From Saccharothrix saharensis (GTDB taxonomy: Bacteria; Actinomycetota; Actinomycetes; Mycobacteriales; Pseudonocardiaceae): a DNA stretch of 64,000 bases. The position numbers and the translations under genes were made by a program. Shown here piece by piece: positions 8,422 to 18,233 of this stretch; position 1 is the stretch's first letter; each line of letters starts with the position of its first letter. The stretch is from positions 7,637,386 to 7,701,385 of the forward strand of contig NZ_VFPP01000001.1 of the NCBI RefSeq assembly GCF_006716745.1, read 5' to 3'. Under the pieces are notes generated by a model, which worked only from the letters and a program-made list of their open reading frames with translations, ran no database searches and had not been told where the DNA came from.

Positions 8422-9033
8422 CGGGCGGCGCAATTTCGTCAACCTGAGCCGCTCGTCCTCGGAAAGCGCCGAATCGGTCAAAACGCGCACCCCGCGCGCG
8501 CCGATCGGCTGGCCGTTCACGGAAGTGACCCACGTGGTCGGCACATCGGTGAACAAGGTGACTTCCGGCGTGTCGGCGAAATGGCCGTAACCCAACACCG
8601 TCGACCGGCTCACGTTCGGCCCGTTGAGCACCACGTAATCCTGGTCGGCGAGGGTCGGGTCGGTCACCCACGGCACCTCGTCGCCCAGCGTCCAGCCGCC
8701 GACGCCGCCGTAGCGCAGCAGGAACGTGCGGGCGTGGTGGATGGTGACCACGTAGTGGTGGTCGCAACCCGGGTCTACCGGCGCGGGCGTGCGGGTGAAG
8801 TCCAGGCCGTACGGGACGCCCGTCGCGCGCAGCGCCCGCGAGAACGCGGCCGGGTCGCCGCCGCCGGTGCTGATCGCCCGGGACAGCGCCGACCACGCGC
8901 CGGTGGCCGTCTGGTTGGGCAGCCGGGCGCCCGGCCAGGGGTCGCGAATGGTCATGCCGCCCCAGATGAGACGCACGGCCGGGGCGGGCCAGACATTGTC
9001 TCGTTCACCCCGGTAGAGGGTCATGTCCGGCAT
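8419..9033 (-). CDS. Orphan protein of unknown function
   Basis: A soluble protein of 204 residues without signal peptide or membrane segment. The start at 9033 is supported by GAGGAG 7 nt upstream. I do not recognise a family. The N-terminal MTLYRGERDNVW recalls the strand bearing the first NAD-binding arginine of ADP-ribosyltransferases, but the later conserved serine and glutamate motifs could not be identified, so this is only a hint. The middle is rich in Gly, Asp and aromatic residues (HHYVVTIHHARTFLLRYG). It stands alone between the importer operon and an LVIVD protein, with its own upstream region. Confidence 0.6.
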   Translation of the reverse strand: MPDMTLYRGERDNVWPAPAVRLIWGGMTIRDPWPGARLPNQTATGAWSALSRAISTGGGDPAAFSRALRATGVPYGLDFTRTPAPVDPGCDHHYVVTIHHARTFLLRYGGVGGWTLGDEVPWVTDPTLADQDYVVLNGPNVSRSTVLGYGHFADTPEVTLFTDVPTTWVTSVNGQPIGARGVRVLTDSALSEDERLRLTKLRRP

Positions 9034-9190
9034 CGGAATACTCCTCGCGAGGAATTCGTGCAGAGGAATCGGTGCCGATCCTACGCGGAGTAGGACGAAA
9101 CGCGGACCACTTCACCGCCAAGGAGTACCGGGCCGCGAAAATGCGGTGTGAAAAGGGGGAATATGCAATGTGGCCGCCGCCGGAACGGGC

Positions 9191-9225
9191 GGAGGGGTCC
9201 GCCGCGGCGCGCGGCGGACCCCTCC
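9191..9225 (-). terminator. Strong terminator hairpin after the LVIVD gene
   Basis: A perfect 15-bp GC-rich stem (9191-9205 with 9211-9225) and a 5-nt loop (GGCGC) lies 29 nt downstream of the stop of the minus-strand gene at 9254. This is the typical actinomycete terminator shape without an obvious U-run. Confidence 0.8.
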
Positions 9226-9253
9226 GGGTGTCACGACGGTCGGACCGTACGGG

Positions 9254-10753
<1,500 letters not shown>

Positions 10754-10905
10754 TTTCAGGTTCCCCTTCCAGCCCACTGCAGGGCCCGCAGTATCGCCCG
10801 TTCGCAACGCTAAGGACCAGACCCGATCGTCGGGAATTTTGTTACTTCCGGCAGGTGGAACGGCCGGGTACGTTGGCGGCCGACCGGAGTCGTAGGGGGT
10901 ATCGG

Positions 10906-11529
10906 ATGCGGATCGTGTTCGTCGCGGTGTTGGTGGCCGTCCTCGCGGGCTGCACGTCCCAGGCGGACGACCAGCCTCCGATCATCGCGCCGCAAGGGCC
11001 CGGCGAGCAAGCGAAGACGTTGGCGCCGGAGGAGTTCGGCACCGACCGCTGGGTCGCGCCCAGTCGAGCCGACCTGGACTACGTGGCCCGCATGATCGTC
11101 CACCACCGACAGGCGCTGGAGATGACCGCGCTGGCCCCGGAACGCGCGCAGAACGAGACCGTGCGCGGCCTGGCGTCCCGGATCCACGACACCCAGGGCC
11201 CGGAGATCGCCGCGATGGAGCAGTGGCAGCGGCAGTACGCGGAGAACGCGCCGGCGCACGGCCACAGCGGCGAACTGCCCGAGGTCGACCACGCGTCCAT
11301 GCCCGGCATGGCCACCGACGAGCAGTTGGCCGCCCTGGAGGCCGCGCGGGGCGCGGACTTCGACCGGCTCTTCCTCCAGCTCATGATCGCCCACCACGAG
11401 GGCGCGGTCCGGATGGCCGTCGACGTGCTGTCCACCGGACGCGACGTGCGCGTCGAGGAGATGGCCAACGACGTGTCCGTGTCGCAGACCGACGAGATCG
11501 ACCGGATGCGGGCGATCACCATCCCCTGA
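10906..11529 (+). CDS. DUF305 lipoprotein
   Basis: A lipoprotein of 207 residues; the ATG at 10906 follows an AGGGGG. The signal ends in LAGC with the lipidated cysteine at residue 16. Two paired copies of the DUF305 signature are visible (MIVHHRQALEMT and MIAHHEGAVRMA), each bringing two histidines, a spaced Met-rich helix and an acidic cluster. DUF305 proteins form ferritin-like helical bundles and are often linked to copper or to extracytoplasmic metal handling; that function is inferred, and no copper gene is adjacent. The gene is followed by an array of inverted repeat units that may end transcription. Confidence 0.88.
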   Translation: MRIVFVAVLVAVLAGCTSQADDQPPIIAPQGPGEQAKTLAPEEFGTDRWVAPSRADLDYVARMIVHHRQALEMTALAPERAQNETVRGLASRIHDTQGPEIAAMEQWQRQYAENAPAHGHSGELPEVDHASMPGMATDEQLAALEAARGADFDRLFLQLMIAHHEGAVRMAVDVLSTGRDVRVEEMANDVSVSQTDEIDRMRAITIP

Positions 11530-11533
11530 CCTG

Positions 11534-11645
11534 CCCGAGTGTCGAACGCTCAAGTCCCGAGTGTCGAACGCTCAGATCCCGAGAGTCCTACGTCCAGGAC
11601 CCCTGAGTTCAACGCTCAGGTACACCCCTGAGCGTGGATCAGGGT
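11534..11645. repeat. Intergenic palindromic repeat cluster (GTCGAACGCTC family), copy 1
   Basis: Two direct copies of CCCGAGTGTCGAACGCTCA start at 11534 and 11556. They are followed by two palindromic units, CCTGAG...CTCAGG (11602-11620) and CCTGA...TCAGG (about 11627-11643). Each GAGTGTCGAACGCTC unit is itself an imperfect palindrome centred on TCGA. The 11596-11627 part matches, in reverse complement, most bases of 47327-47357. The cluster lies between the DUF305 gene and the exporter operon and may act as a terminator or a protein-binding array. Confidence 0.75.
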
Positions 11646-11733
11646 GGTTTACGGGAGGATCAACCGACCGGTTGATGCGAGGTGTGGCCCGCCGTGCGAT
11701 CCGCCGGGCCGCCGCCGCGACGACGCTGGTGGC

Positions 11734-12642
11734 ATGGCAATCATCGAGGTGGTCGACCTCGTCAAGACCTACGACCGCAAGGTCGCGGTGGACGGCGTGT
11801 CGTTCACCGTCGACGAGGGGGAGATCTTCGGCATCCTCGGCCCGAACGGGGCCGGGAAGACGACGACGGTCGAGTGCGTGGAAGGCCTGCGCAACCCCGA
11901 CGGCGGCACGATCCGCGTCGACGGCTTGGACCCGCGACACGATCGCGCGAAGCTGCGCACCCGGCTGGGCGTGCAGCTGCAGCAGAGCGAGCTGCCCGAC
12001 CGCATCCGGGTCGGCGAGGCGCTGGACCTGTACGCGTCGTTCTACCGCGACCCGGCCGACTGGCGGGAGCTGCTGGCCCGCCTGGGCCTGGCCGATCGCG
12101 CCAAGACCGAGTACCGCAAGCTCTCCGGCGGCCAGAAGCAACGCGTCTCCATCGCGCTGGCGCTGATCGGCAAGCCCAAGGTCGCCGTGCTGGACGAGCT
12201 CACCACGGGTTTGGACCCGCAGGCGCGCCGCGACACGTGGAGCCTGGTCGAGCAGATCCGCGACGCCGGCGTCACGGTCGTGCTGGTCACCCACTTCATG
12301 GAGGAGGCCGAGCGGCTGTGCGACCGGATCGCCCTGATCGACGCGGGCAAGCTGGTCGCGGTCGACAGCCCGGCCGGGCTCGTGTCCCGGGTGGACGGTG
12401 AGCAGCGGGTCCGGTTCCGGCCCTCCGCGCCGCTCGACGTGGACCTGCTCACCGACCTGCCCGAGGTCTCGCAGGTCGAGCGGCACGGTCCGCAGCTCGT
12501 CGTGACCGGTACCGGCAACCTGCTGCACGCCGTCACGTCGGTCCTCGCCCGCAACCAGATCGTCGCCGCCGACCTGCGCATCGAGCAGGCCGGCCTGGAC
12601 GACGCCTTCATCCGCCTCACCGGCCGCAAGCTCTCGGAGTAA
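11734..12642 (+). CDS. ABC exporter ATPase, drug-resistance (DrrA/CcmA) type
   Basis: The ATPase of an ABC-2 exporter, 302 residues, start ATG at 11734 (weak ribosome binding site; upstream in-frame extension lacks homology-like sequence). Walker A GPNGAGKTT (36-44), signature LSGGQKQ (130-136), Walker B VLDELTTGLDP (about 152-162) and the H-loop VTHF are intact. A C-terminal extension of about 90 residues is typical of DrrA-like subunits. Four nucleotides separate it from the permease gene. The following sensor kinase and regulator indicate a cell-envelope stress or antibiotic-responsive exporter, as in LiaRS- or BceRS-like modules; the inducer is unknown. Confidence 0.9.
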   Translation: MAIIEVVDLVKTYDRKVAVDGVSFTVDEGEIFGILGPNGAGKTTTVECVEGLRNPDGGTIRVDGLDPRHDRAKLRTRLGVQLQQSELPDRIRVGEALDLYASFYRDPADWRELLARLGLADRAKTEYRKLSGGQKQRVSIALALIGKPKVAVLDELTTGLDPQARRDTWSLVEQIRDAGVTVVLVTHFMEEAERLCDRIALIDAGKLVAVDSPAGLVSRVDGEQRVRFRPSAPLDVDLLTDLPEVSQVERHGPQLVVTGTGNLLHAVTSVLARNQIVAADLRIEQAGLDDAFIRLTGRKLSE

Positions 12643-12646
12643 CCGC

Positions 12647-13372
12647 ATGCTGAAGATCGTCAACACCGAGTGGAAGCTGTTCCTGCGCGAGCCGAGCATG
12701 GTCGTGTTCGCCATCTTCTTCCCGACCATCCTGCTGCTGGTGCTCGGCGCCATCCCGGCGCTGCGCACCCCCGACCCCAACTTCGACAACCTGCGGTTCG
12801 TCGACGCCTACGTGGGCACGCTCGTGGTGATCGCGCTGGCGTTCCTGGGGCTGAACAAGCTGCCGTCCACGGTCGCCACCTACCGCGAGAAGGGCGTGCT
12901 GCGCCGCTTCTCCACCACCCCGGTCCACCCGGCGCGCCTGCTCGTGGCGCAGGTGCTGGTCAACGTGATCGCGGGCGTGATCTCGATCGTGCTGCTCATG
13001 GTCGTGTGCCGGGTGGTGTTCGACATCGACCTGCCACACCACCCGCTCGGGTTCCTGGTGACGTGCCTGCTGGGCATGCTGTCGCTGTCGGCCCTGGGGT
13101 TGCTGGTCGCGGCCTGGGCGCCGAACGCGCGGGCCGCGGGCGGGTGGGCGACGGTGGTGTTCATGCTGGTCATGTTCTTCGGTGGCGCGTACCTGCCCCG
13201 GTTCCTGATGCCGGAGTTCCTGGTCCGCGTCGGCGAGTACCTGCCGCCGGGCGTGGGCGCGTTGCAGGAGGCGTGGCTGGGCGCCGCGCCGGACCCGGTG
13301 CAGCTGGGAGTCCTCGCCCTGGTCACGCTGGCGGCGGGTACGGTCGCGGCGAAGTCGTTCCGCTGGGAGTAG
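12647..13372 (+). CDS. ABC-2 exporter permease
   Basis: A membrane protein of 241 residues with six predicted helices in the ABC-2 layout: a cytoplasmic N-terminus (TEWKLFLREPSMV), a first helix, a long external loop, then five closely spaced helices, and the conserved coupling motif RFSTTPVHPARLLVAQ. It forms the membrane half of the exporter with the ATPase encoded 4 nt upstream. The next gene, the sensor kinase, starts 10 nt after its stop, so all four genes are likely one transcript. Confidence 0.9.
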   Translation: MLKIVNTEWKLFLREPSMVVFAIFFPTILLLVLGAIPALRTPDPNFDNLRFVDAYVGTLVVIALAFLGLNKLPSTVATYREKGVLRRFSTTPVHPARLLVAQVLVNVIAGVISIVLLMVVCRVVFDIDLPHHPLGFLVTCLLGMLSLSALGLLVAAWAPNARAAGGWATVVFMLVMFFGGAYLPRFLMPEFLVRVGEYLPPGVGALQEAWLGAAPDPVQLGVLALVTLAAGTVAAKSFRWE

Positions 13373-13382
13373 GGGTGCGCGC

Positions 13383-14582
13383 GTGAGGGACGATCTCGAC
13401 GTCTGGGAGAAGCGCCTCGATGCGGTGGGGCACGCCATCCCGTACTTCGTCCTGGTGCTGCCCACGGTCGTCTACCTGGCGACGGGCACCGACCCGTGGC
13501 GGACCGAGGCGGTCAACGTCGGCATCGCGGCGGTCACCGGCCTGTGGATGCTGTGGTGGTTCACCCTCCACCCGGGCTGGCGGTCGCGCACCGGGTTGAT
13601 GGCGGTGTTCTTCGTCGGTGTCCTGGTCGCGTACGCGGTGCTGGGGTTGCGCGACCCGATCTTCGGGTTCTTCTCCTTCGCCGGGTACGTCTACGCCATC
13701 GAGGTGCTGCCCGGTCGCTGGAAGTTCGCGGGGGTGGTCGTCAACGGCGTGCTGGCGGCCACCTCCCTGCACGGCGGCTTCCCGCCGGCGGAGTTCGGCG
13801 CGATCGTGATCTACCTGGTCATCGTGGTGGTGATCGTGACGATCGCGAGCACGTTCACCATGCTGGGCCACATCACCACCGAGCAGTCCCGGCGGCGCAA
13901 GGAGATGGTCGCCGACATGGCGGCCATGATGGAGGAGAACGCGGGCCTGCACGCCCAGCTGCTGATCCAGGCGCGTGAAGCGGGGGTGCTGGACGAGCGG
14001 CAGCGGTTGGCGCGGGAGATCCACGACACGCTCGCCCAGGGCTTCACCGGCATCATCACGCAGCTCCAAGCCGACGAGGACCCGCCGCGGCACGTCGAGA
14101 CGGCGTTGCGGCTGGCGCGGGAGAACCTGGCCGAGGCACGCCGCTCGGTGCACGCCCTGCGCCCGCCCGCGCTGGTGGACGCCAACCTGCCGGACGCGTT
14201 GGCCGAGGTCGCGGCCGGGTGGACGGACCAGACCGGGGTGGCCGCGTCGATCAACACGACGGGTGCGGCGCGCGCCCTGCACCCCGAGGTGGAGGTGACG
14301 TTGCTGCGGGCCGCCCAGGAGGCGTTGTCGAACGTCGCCAAGCACGCGCGCGCGTCCCGGGTCGGGTTGACGTTGTCGTACATGGAGGACGTGGTGACGC
14401 TGGACGTGCGAGACGACGGCACGGGGTTCGACCCGGAGGCGCGCACGGACGGGTTCGGGCTGGTCGGCATGCGCCAGCGGGTGTCCCGCCTGGCAGGTGC
14501 GCTGGTCGTGGAGTCCGAGCCGGGCGGCGGCACGGCGGTGTCCGCGTCGGTGCCCGCGATCCCGGCCGAGGTGACCCGGTGA
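13383..14582 (+). CDS. NarL-type sensor histidine kinase
   Basis: A 399-residue kinase with about five to six N-terminal helices (residues 18-160) and almost no extracytoplasmic domain, so it probably senses within the membrane or through the ABC exporter. A short coiled coil (165-200) leads to the HisKA_3 dimerisation helix with phosphate-accepting His214 in REIHDTLAQGFTGI. The HATPase domain follows, with N-box AAQEALSNVAKHA and G-box DDGTGFD. Its stop overlaps the start of the response regulator by 4 nt (GTGA). This is the standard partner of the LuxR-type regulator downstream. Confidence 0.92.
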   Translation: MRDDLDVWEKRLDAVGHAIPYFVLVLPTVVYLATGTDPWRTEAVNVGIAAVTGLWMLWWFTLHPGWRSRTGLMAVFFVGVLVAYAVLGLRDPIFGFFSFAGYVYAIEVLPGRWKFAGVVVNGVLAATSLHGGFPPAEFGAIVIYLVIVVVIVTIASTFTMLGHITTEQSRRRKEMVADMAAMMEENAGLHAQLLIQAREAGVLDERQRLAREIHDTLAQGFTGIITQLQADEDPPRHVETALRLARENLAEARRSVHALRPPALVDANLPDALAEVAAGWTDQTGVAASINTTGAARALHPEVEVTLLRAAQEALSNVAKHARASRVGLTLSYMEDVVTLDVRDDGTGFDPEARTDGFGLVGMRQRVSRLAGALVVESEPGGGTAVSASVPAIPAEVTR

Positions 14583-15196
14583 TCCGCGTGGTGATCGTGG
14601 ACGACCACCCCGTGGTGCGCGACGGGCTGCGCGGGATGCTGGCGGGTGCCGGTGACGTCGACGTGGTGGGTGAGGCGGCGGACGGCGGCGAGGCGGTGAC
14701 CGTGGTGCGGGCGCTGCGGCCGGACGTCGTGCTGATGGACCTGCGGATGCCCGGCGTGGACGGCGTCACGGCCATCGAGCGGCTGCGCGGCTGCCCGACC
14801 CGGGTGCTGGTGCTGACCACGTACGACACGGACAGTGACGTGCTGCCCGCGATCAAGGCGGGCGCGACGGGGTACCTGCTCAAGGACACCCCGCGTGACG
14901 AGCTGTTCCGGGCGGTGCGTTCGGCGGCCAGGGGAGAGGCCGTGCTGTCACCGTCCGTGGCGACGCGGCTGGTGGGCCAGGTGCGGCAGCCCGCGGCGGA
15001 GCCGTTGAGCGACCGCGAGGTGGAGGTGCTCGGGCTGATCGCGCGCGGCTGCACGAACCGCGAGGCGGCGGCGAAGCTCTTCATCAGCGAGGCGACGGTG
15101 AAGACGCACTTGGTGCACGTCTACGCCAAGCTGGGGGTGAAGGACCGTGCCGCGGCCGTCGCGGTGGCCTACGAGCGGGGGCTGCTGGGCGCTTAG
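14579..15196 (+). CDS. NarL/LuxR-family response regulator
   Basis: A 205-residue regulator with a receiver domain (acidic DD at residues 8-9, phosphorylated Asp54 in VLMDLRMPG, and the switch Lys in LLKDTPRDEL) and a C-terminal LuxR helix-turn-helix (LSDREVEVLGLIARGCTNRE, then TVKTHLVHVYAKLGV). It starts with GTG within the stop of the kinase gene. It is expected to control the upstream exporter operon, and possibly itself, in response to the kinase. No operator could be identified from a single copy. Confidence 0.92.
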   Translation: MIRVVIVDDHPVVRDGLRGMLAGAGDVDVVGEAADGGEAVTVVRALRPDVVLMDLRMPGVDGVTAIERLRGCPTRVLVLTTYDTDSDVLPAIKAGATGYLLKDTPRDELFRAVRSAARGEAVLSPSVATRLVGQVRQPAAEPLSDREVEVLGLIARGCTNREAAAKLFISEATVKTHLVHVYAKLGVKDRAAAVAVAYERGLLGA

Positions 15197-15215
15197 CCGC
15201 ACCGGCTGTCGCGAC

Positions 15216-15371
15216 TTGTCCACAGCGGCGAGCAGCGGTCGCGCCACACCCCCGCACGGGGTCACCGTCCGAAATTGCCTGATCAGGCCAGTGGCGGGGC
15301 GGAGCTGATCGCCCGGAACCCCGGCATCCGCCGAGGCCGCCCCGCAAGCGTTGGCGAAGCAGTTGTCCACA
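15216..15371. promoter_or_regulatory. Two exact DnaA-box-like sequences (TTGTCCACA)
   Basis: TTGTCCACA, the DnaA-box consensus of streptomycetes and relatives, occurs at 15216-15224 and again at 15363-15371 in the 268-bp convergent intergenic region between the response regulator and the nucleoside deaminase genes. The region is not an origin (no dnaA or dnaN nearby, only two boxes). It may titrate DnaA or be coincidental. No other structure stands out here. Confidence 0.4.
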
Positions 15372-15464
15372 ATCGGCGAAGACCTCGATGCGGTCACCGG
15401 AGATCACGCCGAACCTGTGCCCATGGCCAACGACCTCGGCAACACCACCGAACACCCCCTCCGA

Positions 15465-15947
15465 CTAGTAGTCGACGCGGTCGGTCCGGGACAGCCACGC
15501 GGCGAACGGCGCGGTGTCCTCCCCCGTGGAGACCTGGTGCACCGGCAGGCTCCACGTCGCGCGGGGCCGGCCGAACAGCTCGTGGAACTCGCGGTCGTCG
15601 AACCCGGCCGCGGCGGCGTCGTGCCGGTCGGCGGCGTAGACGACCCGGTCCACCCGTGCCCACAGTGCGGCGGACAGGCACAGCGGGCACGGCTCGCACG
15701 ACGACACCAGCACGCAGCCGGTGAGCCGGAAGTCCCCGACGGCCCGGCACGCCGCGCGGATGGCGACGACCTCGGCGTGCGCGGTGGGGTCGAGCGTCGG
15801 GGTGACCTGGTTGGTGCCGGTGGCGACCACCTCGCCGGCGCGGACGACCACCGCGCCGAACGGGCCGCCGCCGTCGGCGACGTTGCGGGTGGCCAGCTCG
15901 ATCGACTCGCGCAGCCAGGCGTGGTCGGGGGACACGGACGTGGTCAT
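15465..15947 (-). CDS. Cytidine/guanine-type nucleoside deaminase
   Basis: A zinc-dependent deaminase of 160 residues in the cytidine deaminase-like fold. The zinc motif is complete: HAE at residues 57-59 (catalytic Glu59) and PCPLC at 86-90. The size and the FDDREF segment near the C-terminus resemble bacterial guanine deaminase of the GuaD/CodA-like small family, which would turn guanine into xanthine for the xanthine dehydrogenase encoded next to it. It is the last gene of the purine operon on the minus strand, 60 nt after the Mo-subunit gene. Substrate assignment rests on context. Confidence 0.85.
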   Translation of the reverse strand: MTTSVSPDHAWLRESIELATRNVADGGGPFGAVVVRAGEVVATGTNQVTPTLDPTAHAEVVAIRAACRAVGDFRLTGCVLVSSCEPCPLCLSAALWARVDRVVYAADRHDAAAAGFDDREFHELFGRPRATWSLPVHQVSTGEDTAPFAAWLSRTDRVDY

Positions 15948-15972
15948 GGGGTGCTCCTCGGGGCGTGCGCGA

Positions 15973-15997
15973 GCGCGCCGCGGCGGCCGCGGCGCGC
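15973..15997 (-). terminator. Hairpin between xanthine dehydrogenase and deaminase genes
   Basis: An 11-bp perfect all-GC stem (15973-15983 with 15987-15997) and a 3-nt loop lies just after the stop of the Mo-subunit gene and before the deaminase gene. It could reduce read-through into the deaminase gene or stabilise the upstream mRNA. Confidence 0.6.
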
Positions 15998-16007
15998 GGT
16001 ACGGGGA

Positions 16008-18233
16008 TCAGGTGCCGGTGATGTGCTCCGGTCGCACGGGCACGCGGGTCAGGGCGAGGCCGGTGGCGGCCCGGATGGCCGCGACGATGGCCGGCGTGGA
16101 GGAGATCGTGGGCGGCTCGCCGACGCCCCGCACACCGTACGGCGCGTTCGGGTCCGCGAGCTCCAGCACGTCGATGCTCATCGGCGGCATGTCGAGCACG
16201 GTCGGGATGAGGTAGTCGGTGAACGACGGGTTGCGCACCTTGCCGCCCTCGACCTGGATCTCCTCCATCACGGCGAGCCCGAGGCCCTGCGCCGAGCCGC
16301 CCTGGATCTGGCCGAGCACGGCCTGCGGGTTGAGCGCCTTGCCGACGTCCTGCGCGCAGTCCAGCTCGACCACCTTCACCAGGCCCAGCTCCACGTCCAC
16401 GTCCACCACGGCGCGGTGGGCCGCGAACCCGTACTGCACGTGGGCGTTGCCCTGTCCGGTCTCGGGGTCGATCGGCTCGGTGGCGCGGTGCCGCCACTCC
16501 ACGGTCTCGTCGACCACGTCGTCGCCCAGCAGCCCGGCCAGGTCCACGTCGGCCAGGTCACGGCCGCCGGCGAGCTTGGTCAGCTTCTCCCGCACGGCGG
16601 CGCACGCGGCCTTCACCGCGCCACCGGTGACGTAGGTCTGGCGGGAGGCGGACGTGGAGCCGCCGTTGCCGATGCTGGTGTCCATCGGCAGGATCGTCAC
16701 CCGCTCCACGCCCAGCTCGGTGCGCACGATCTGCTGCATGATCGTGACCAGGCCCTGGCCGACCTCGGCCGCCGCCGTGTGCGCCAACGCGGCCGGCTCG
16801 CCGTTGATGACCTGCAACCGGACGCGGGCGGTCGAGTAGTCGTCGTAGCCCTCGGAGAAGCAGATGTTCTTGATGCCCACGGCGTAGCCGACACCGCGCA
16901 CCACGCCTTCGCCGTGCGTGGTGTTGGAGACGCCGCCCGGCATGTCCCGCAGGTCGACCGCGTTCGCCGGGGGCGGCATCGGCTTGTCCCGCACCAGCTT
17001 GAGCAGTTGCGCGACGGGTGCGGCCGAGTCGACCACCTGGCCGGTCGGCATGACCGAGCCCTCGCTCATCGCGTTGACGATCCGCACGTCGACCGGGTCC
17101 ATGCCCAGCGCCTCGGCGAGCTTGTCCATCTGCGACTCGTAGGCGAATCCGGCCTGCACCGCGCCGAACCCGCGCATCGCGCCGCACGGCGGGTTGTTCG
17201 TGTAGACGCCCCAGCAGTCGACGGTCACGTTGTCCACGTCGTAGGGGCCGACGCCGAGCGTGGCGGCGTTCGCCACCACCGCGGACGTGCTGGAGGCGTA
17301 CGCGCCGCCGTCGAGGTGGATCCGCGCCTTGACGTACACGAGCTTGCCGGTGCGGTCCGCGCCGTGCTCGTAGTGCAGCACCGCGGGGTGCCGGTGCACG
17401 TGGCCGTAGAACGACTCCTCGCGGTTGTAGACCATCTTGGTGGGCTTGCCGGTGTGCACGGCCAGCAGGCAGGCGTGCACCTGCATGGACAGGTCCTCGC
17501 GCCCGCCGAACGCGCCGCCGACCCCGGACAGCGTCAGCCGCACCCTCTCCAGCGGCAGGCCCAGGGCCGCCGCGACCTGGCTCTGGTCGACGTGCAGCCA
17601 CTGGGTCGCGATGTAGAGGTCGACGCCGCCGTCCTCGGCGGGCACGGCCAGCCCGGACTCGGGGCCGAGGAACGCCTGGTCCTGCATGCCGACCTCGTAC
17701 CGGCCGGTGACGACGACCTCGGCTCGCGCGTGCTGGTCGCCCCGCCGCACGGGCACGTGCCGCACGAGGTTCCCGCCGGGGTGCAGCGGCGTGGCGTCGA
17801 CCGCAGTCTCCATGTCCACGACCGGGGTGAGCACCTCGTACTCGACCTTGATGCGCTTCATGGCGCGTTGCGCGGTCTCAGGGTGGTCCGCGCCGACCAG
17901 GGCGACCGGTTCGCCCTGGTAGCGCACGACGTCCTCGGCGAGCACGGGCTGGTCCTGGTGCTCCAACCCGTACCGGTTCCGGCCGGGCACGTCCTGGTGC
18001 GTGAGCACGGCGTACACGCCCGGCACCCGCAACGCCTCGGTCAGGTCGACGGAGACGATCCGCGCGTACGGGTGCGGGCTGCGCAGGGTCGCGCCCCAGA
18101 TCATGTCCTCGTGCCACAGGTCCGAGGCGTAGGCGAACTCGCCGCGGACCTTGAGGTTCCCGTCGGGCCGCTGCGCGCTGGAACCGATGCCACCGGCCAC
18201 GGCGGAGGTCAGTTCGGCGGGGGTGAGGCTCAT
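16008..18233 (-). CDS. xdhA: Xanthine dehydrogenase, molybdopterin-binding subunit
   Basis: The large catalytic subunit, 741 residues, that hydroxylates xanthine or hypoxanthine at the molybdenum centre. The ATG at 18233 overlaps the stop of the preceding deaminase gene (ATGA), with GAAGGGGA upstream. The family motif for cofactor binding is visible (GVGGAFGGRED), along with QTYVTGGAVKAA, AAEVGQGLVTI and the C-terminal GVRGVGEPPT that holds the conserved glutamate near molybdenum. The FAD and Fe-S subunits are encoded upstream in the same operon, giving a complete three-subunit enzyme. Maturation factors for the sulfurated cofactor are not in the window. Confidence 0.9.
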   Translation of the reverse strand: MSLTPAELTSAVAGGIGSSAQRPDGNLKVRGEFAYASDLWHEDMIWGATLRSPHPYARIVSVDLTEALRVPGVYAVLTHQDVPGRNRYGLEHQDQPVLAEDVVRYQGEPVALVGADHPETAQRAMKRIKVEYEVLTPVVDMETAVDATPLHPGGNLVRHVPVRRGDQHARAEVVVTGRYEVGMQDQAFLGPESGLAVPAEDGGVDLYIATQWLHVDQSQVAAALGLPLERVRLTLSGVGGAFGGREDLSMQVHACLLAVHTGKPTKMVYNREESFYGHVHRHPAVLHYEHGADRTGKLVYVKARIHLDGGAYASSTSAVVANAATLGVGPYDVDNVTVDCWGVYTNNPPCGAMRGFGAVQAGFAYESQMDKLAEALGMDPVDVRIVNAMSEGSVMPTGQVVDSAAPVAQLLKLVRDKPMPPPANAVDLRDMPGGVSNTTHGEGVVRGVGYAVGIKNICFSEGYDDYSTARVRLQVINGEPAALAHTAAAEVGQGLVTIMQQIVRTELGVERVTILPMDTSIGNGGSTSASRQTYVTGGAVKAACAAVREKLTKLAGGRDLADVDLAGLLGDDVVDETVEWRHRATEPIDPETGQGNAHVQYGFAAHRAVVDVDVELGLVKVVELDCAQDVGKALNPQAVLGQIQGGSAQGLGLAVMEEIQVEGGKVRNPSFTDYLIPTVLDMPPMSIDVLELADPNAPYGVRGVGEPPTISSTPAIVAAIRAATGLALTRVPVRPEHITGT

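Noticed and set aside
11534-11645. Possible CRISPR array
   Set aside because: The repeats are palindromic intergenic units with only two direct copies, no regular spacers and no cas genes.
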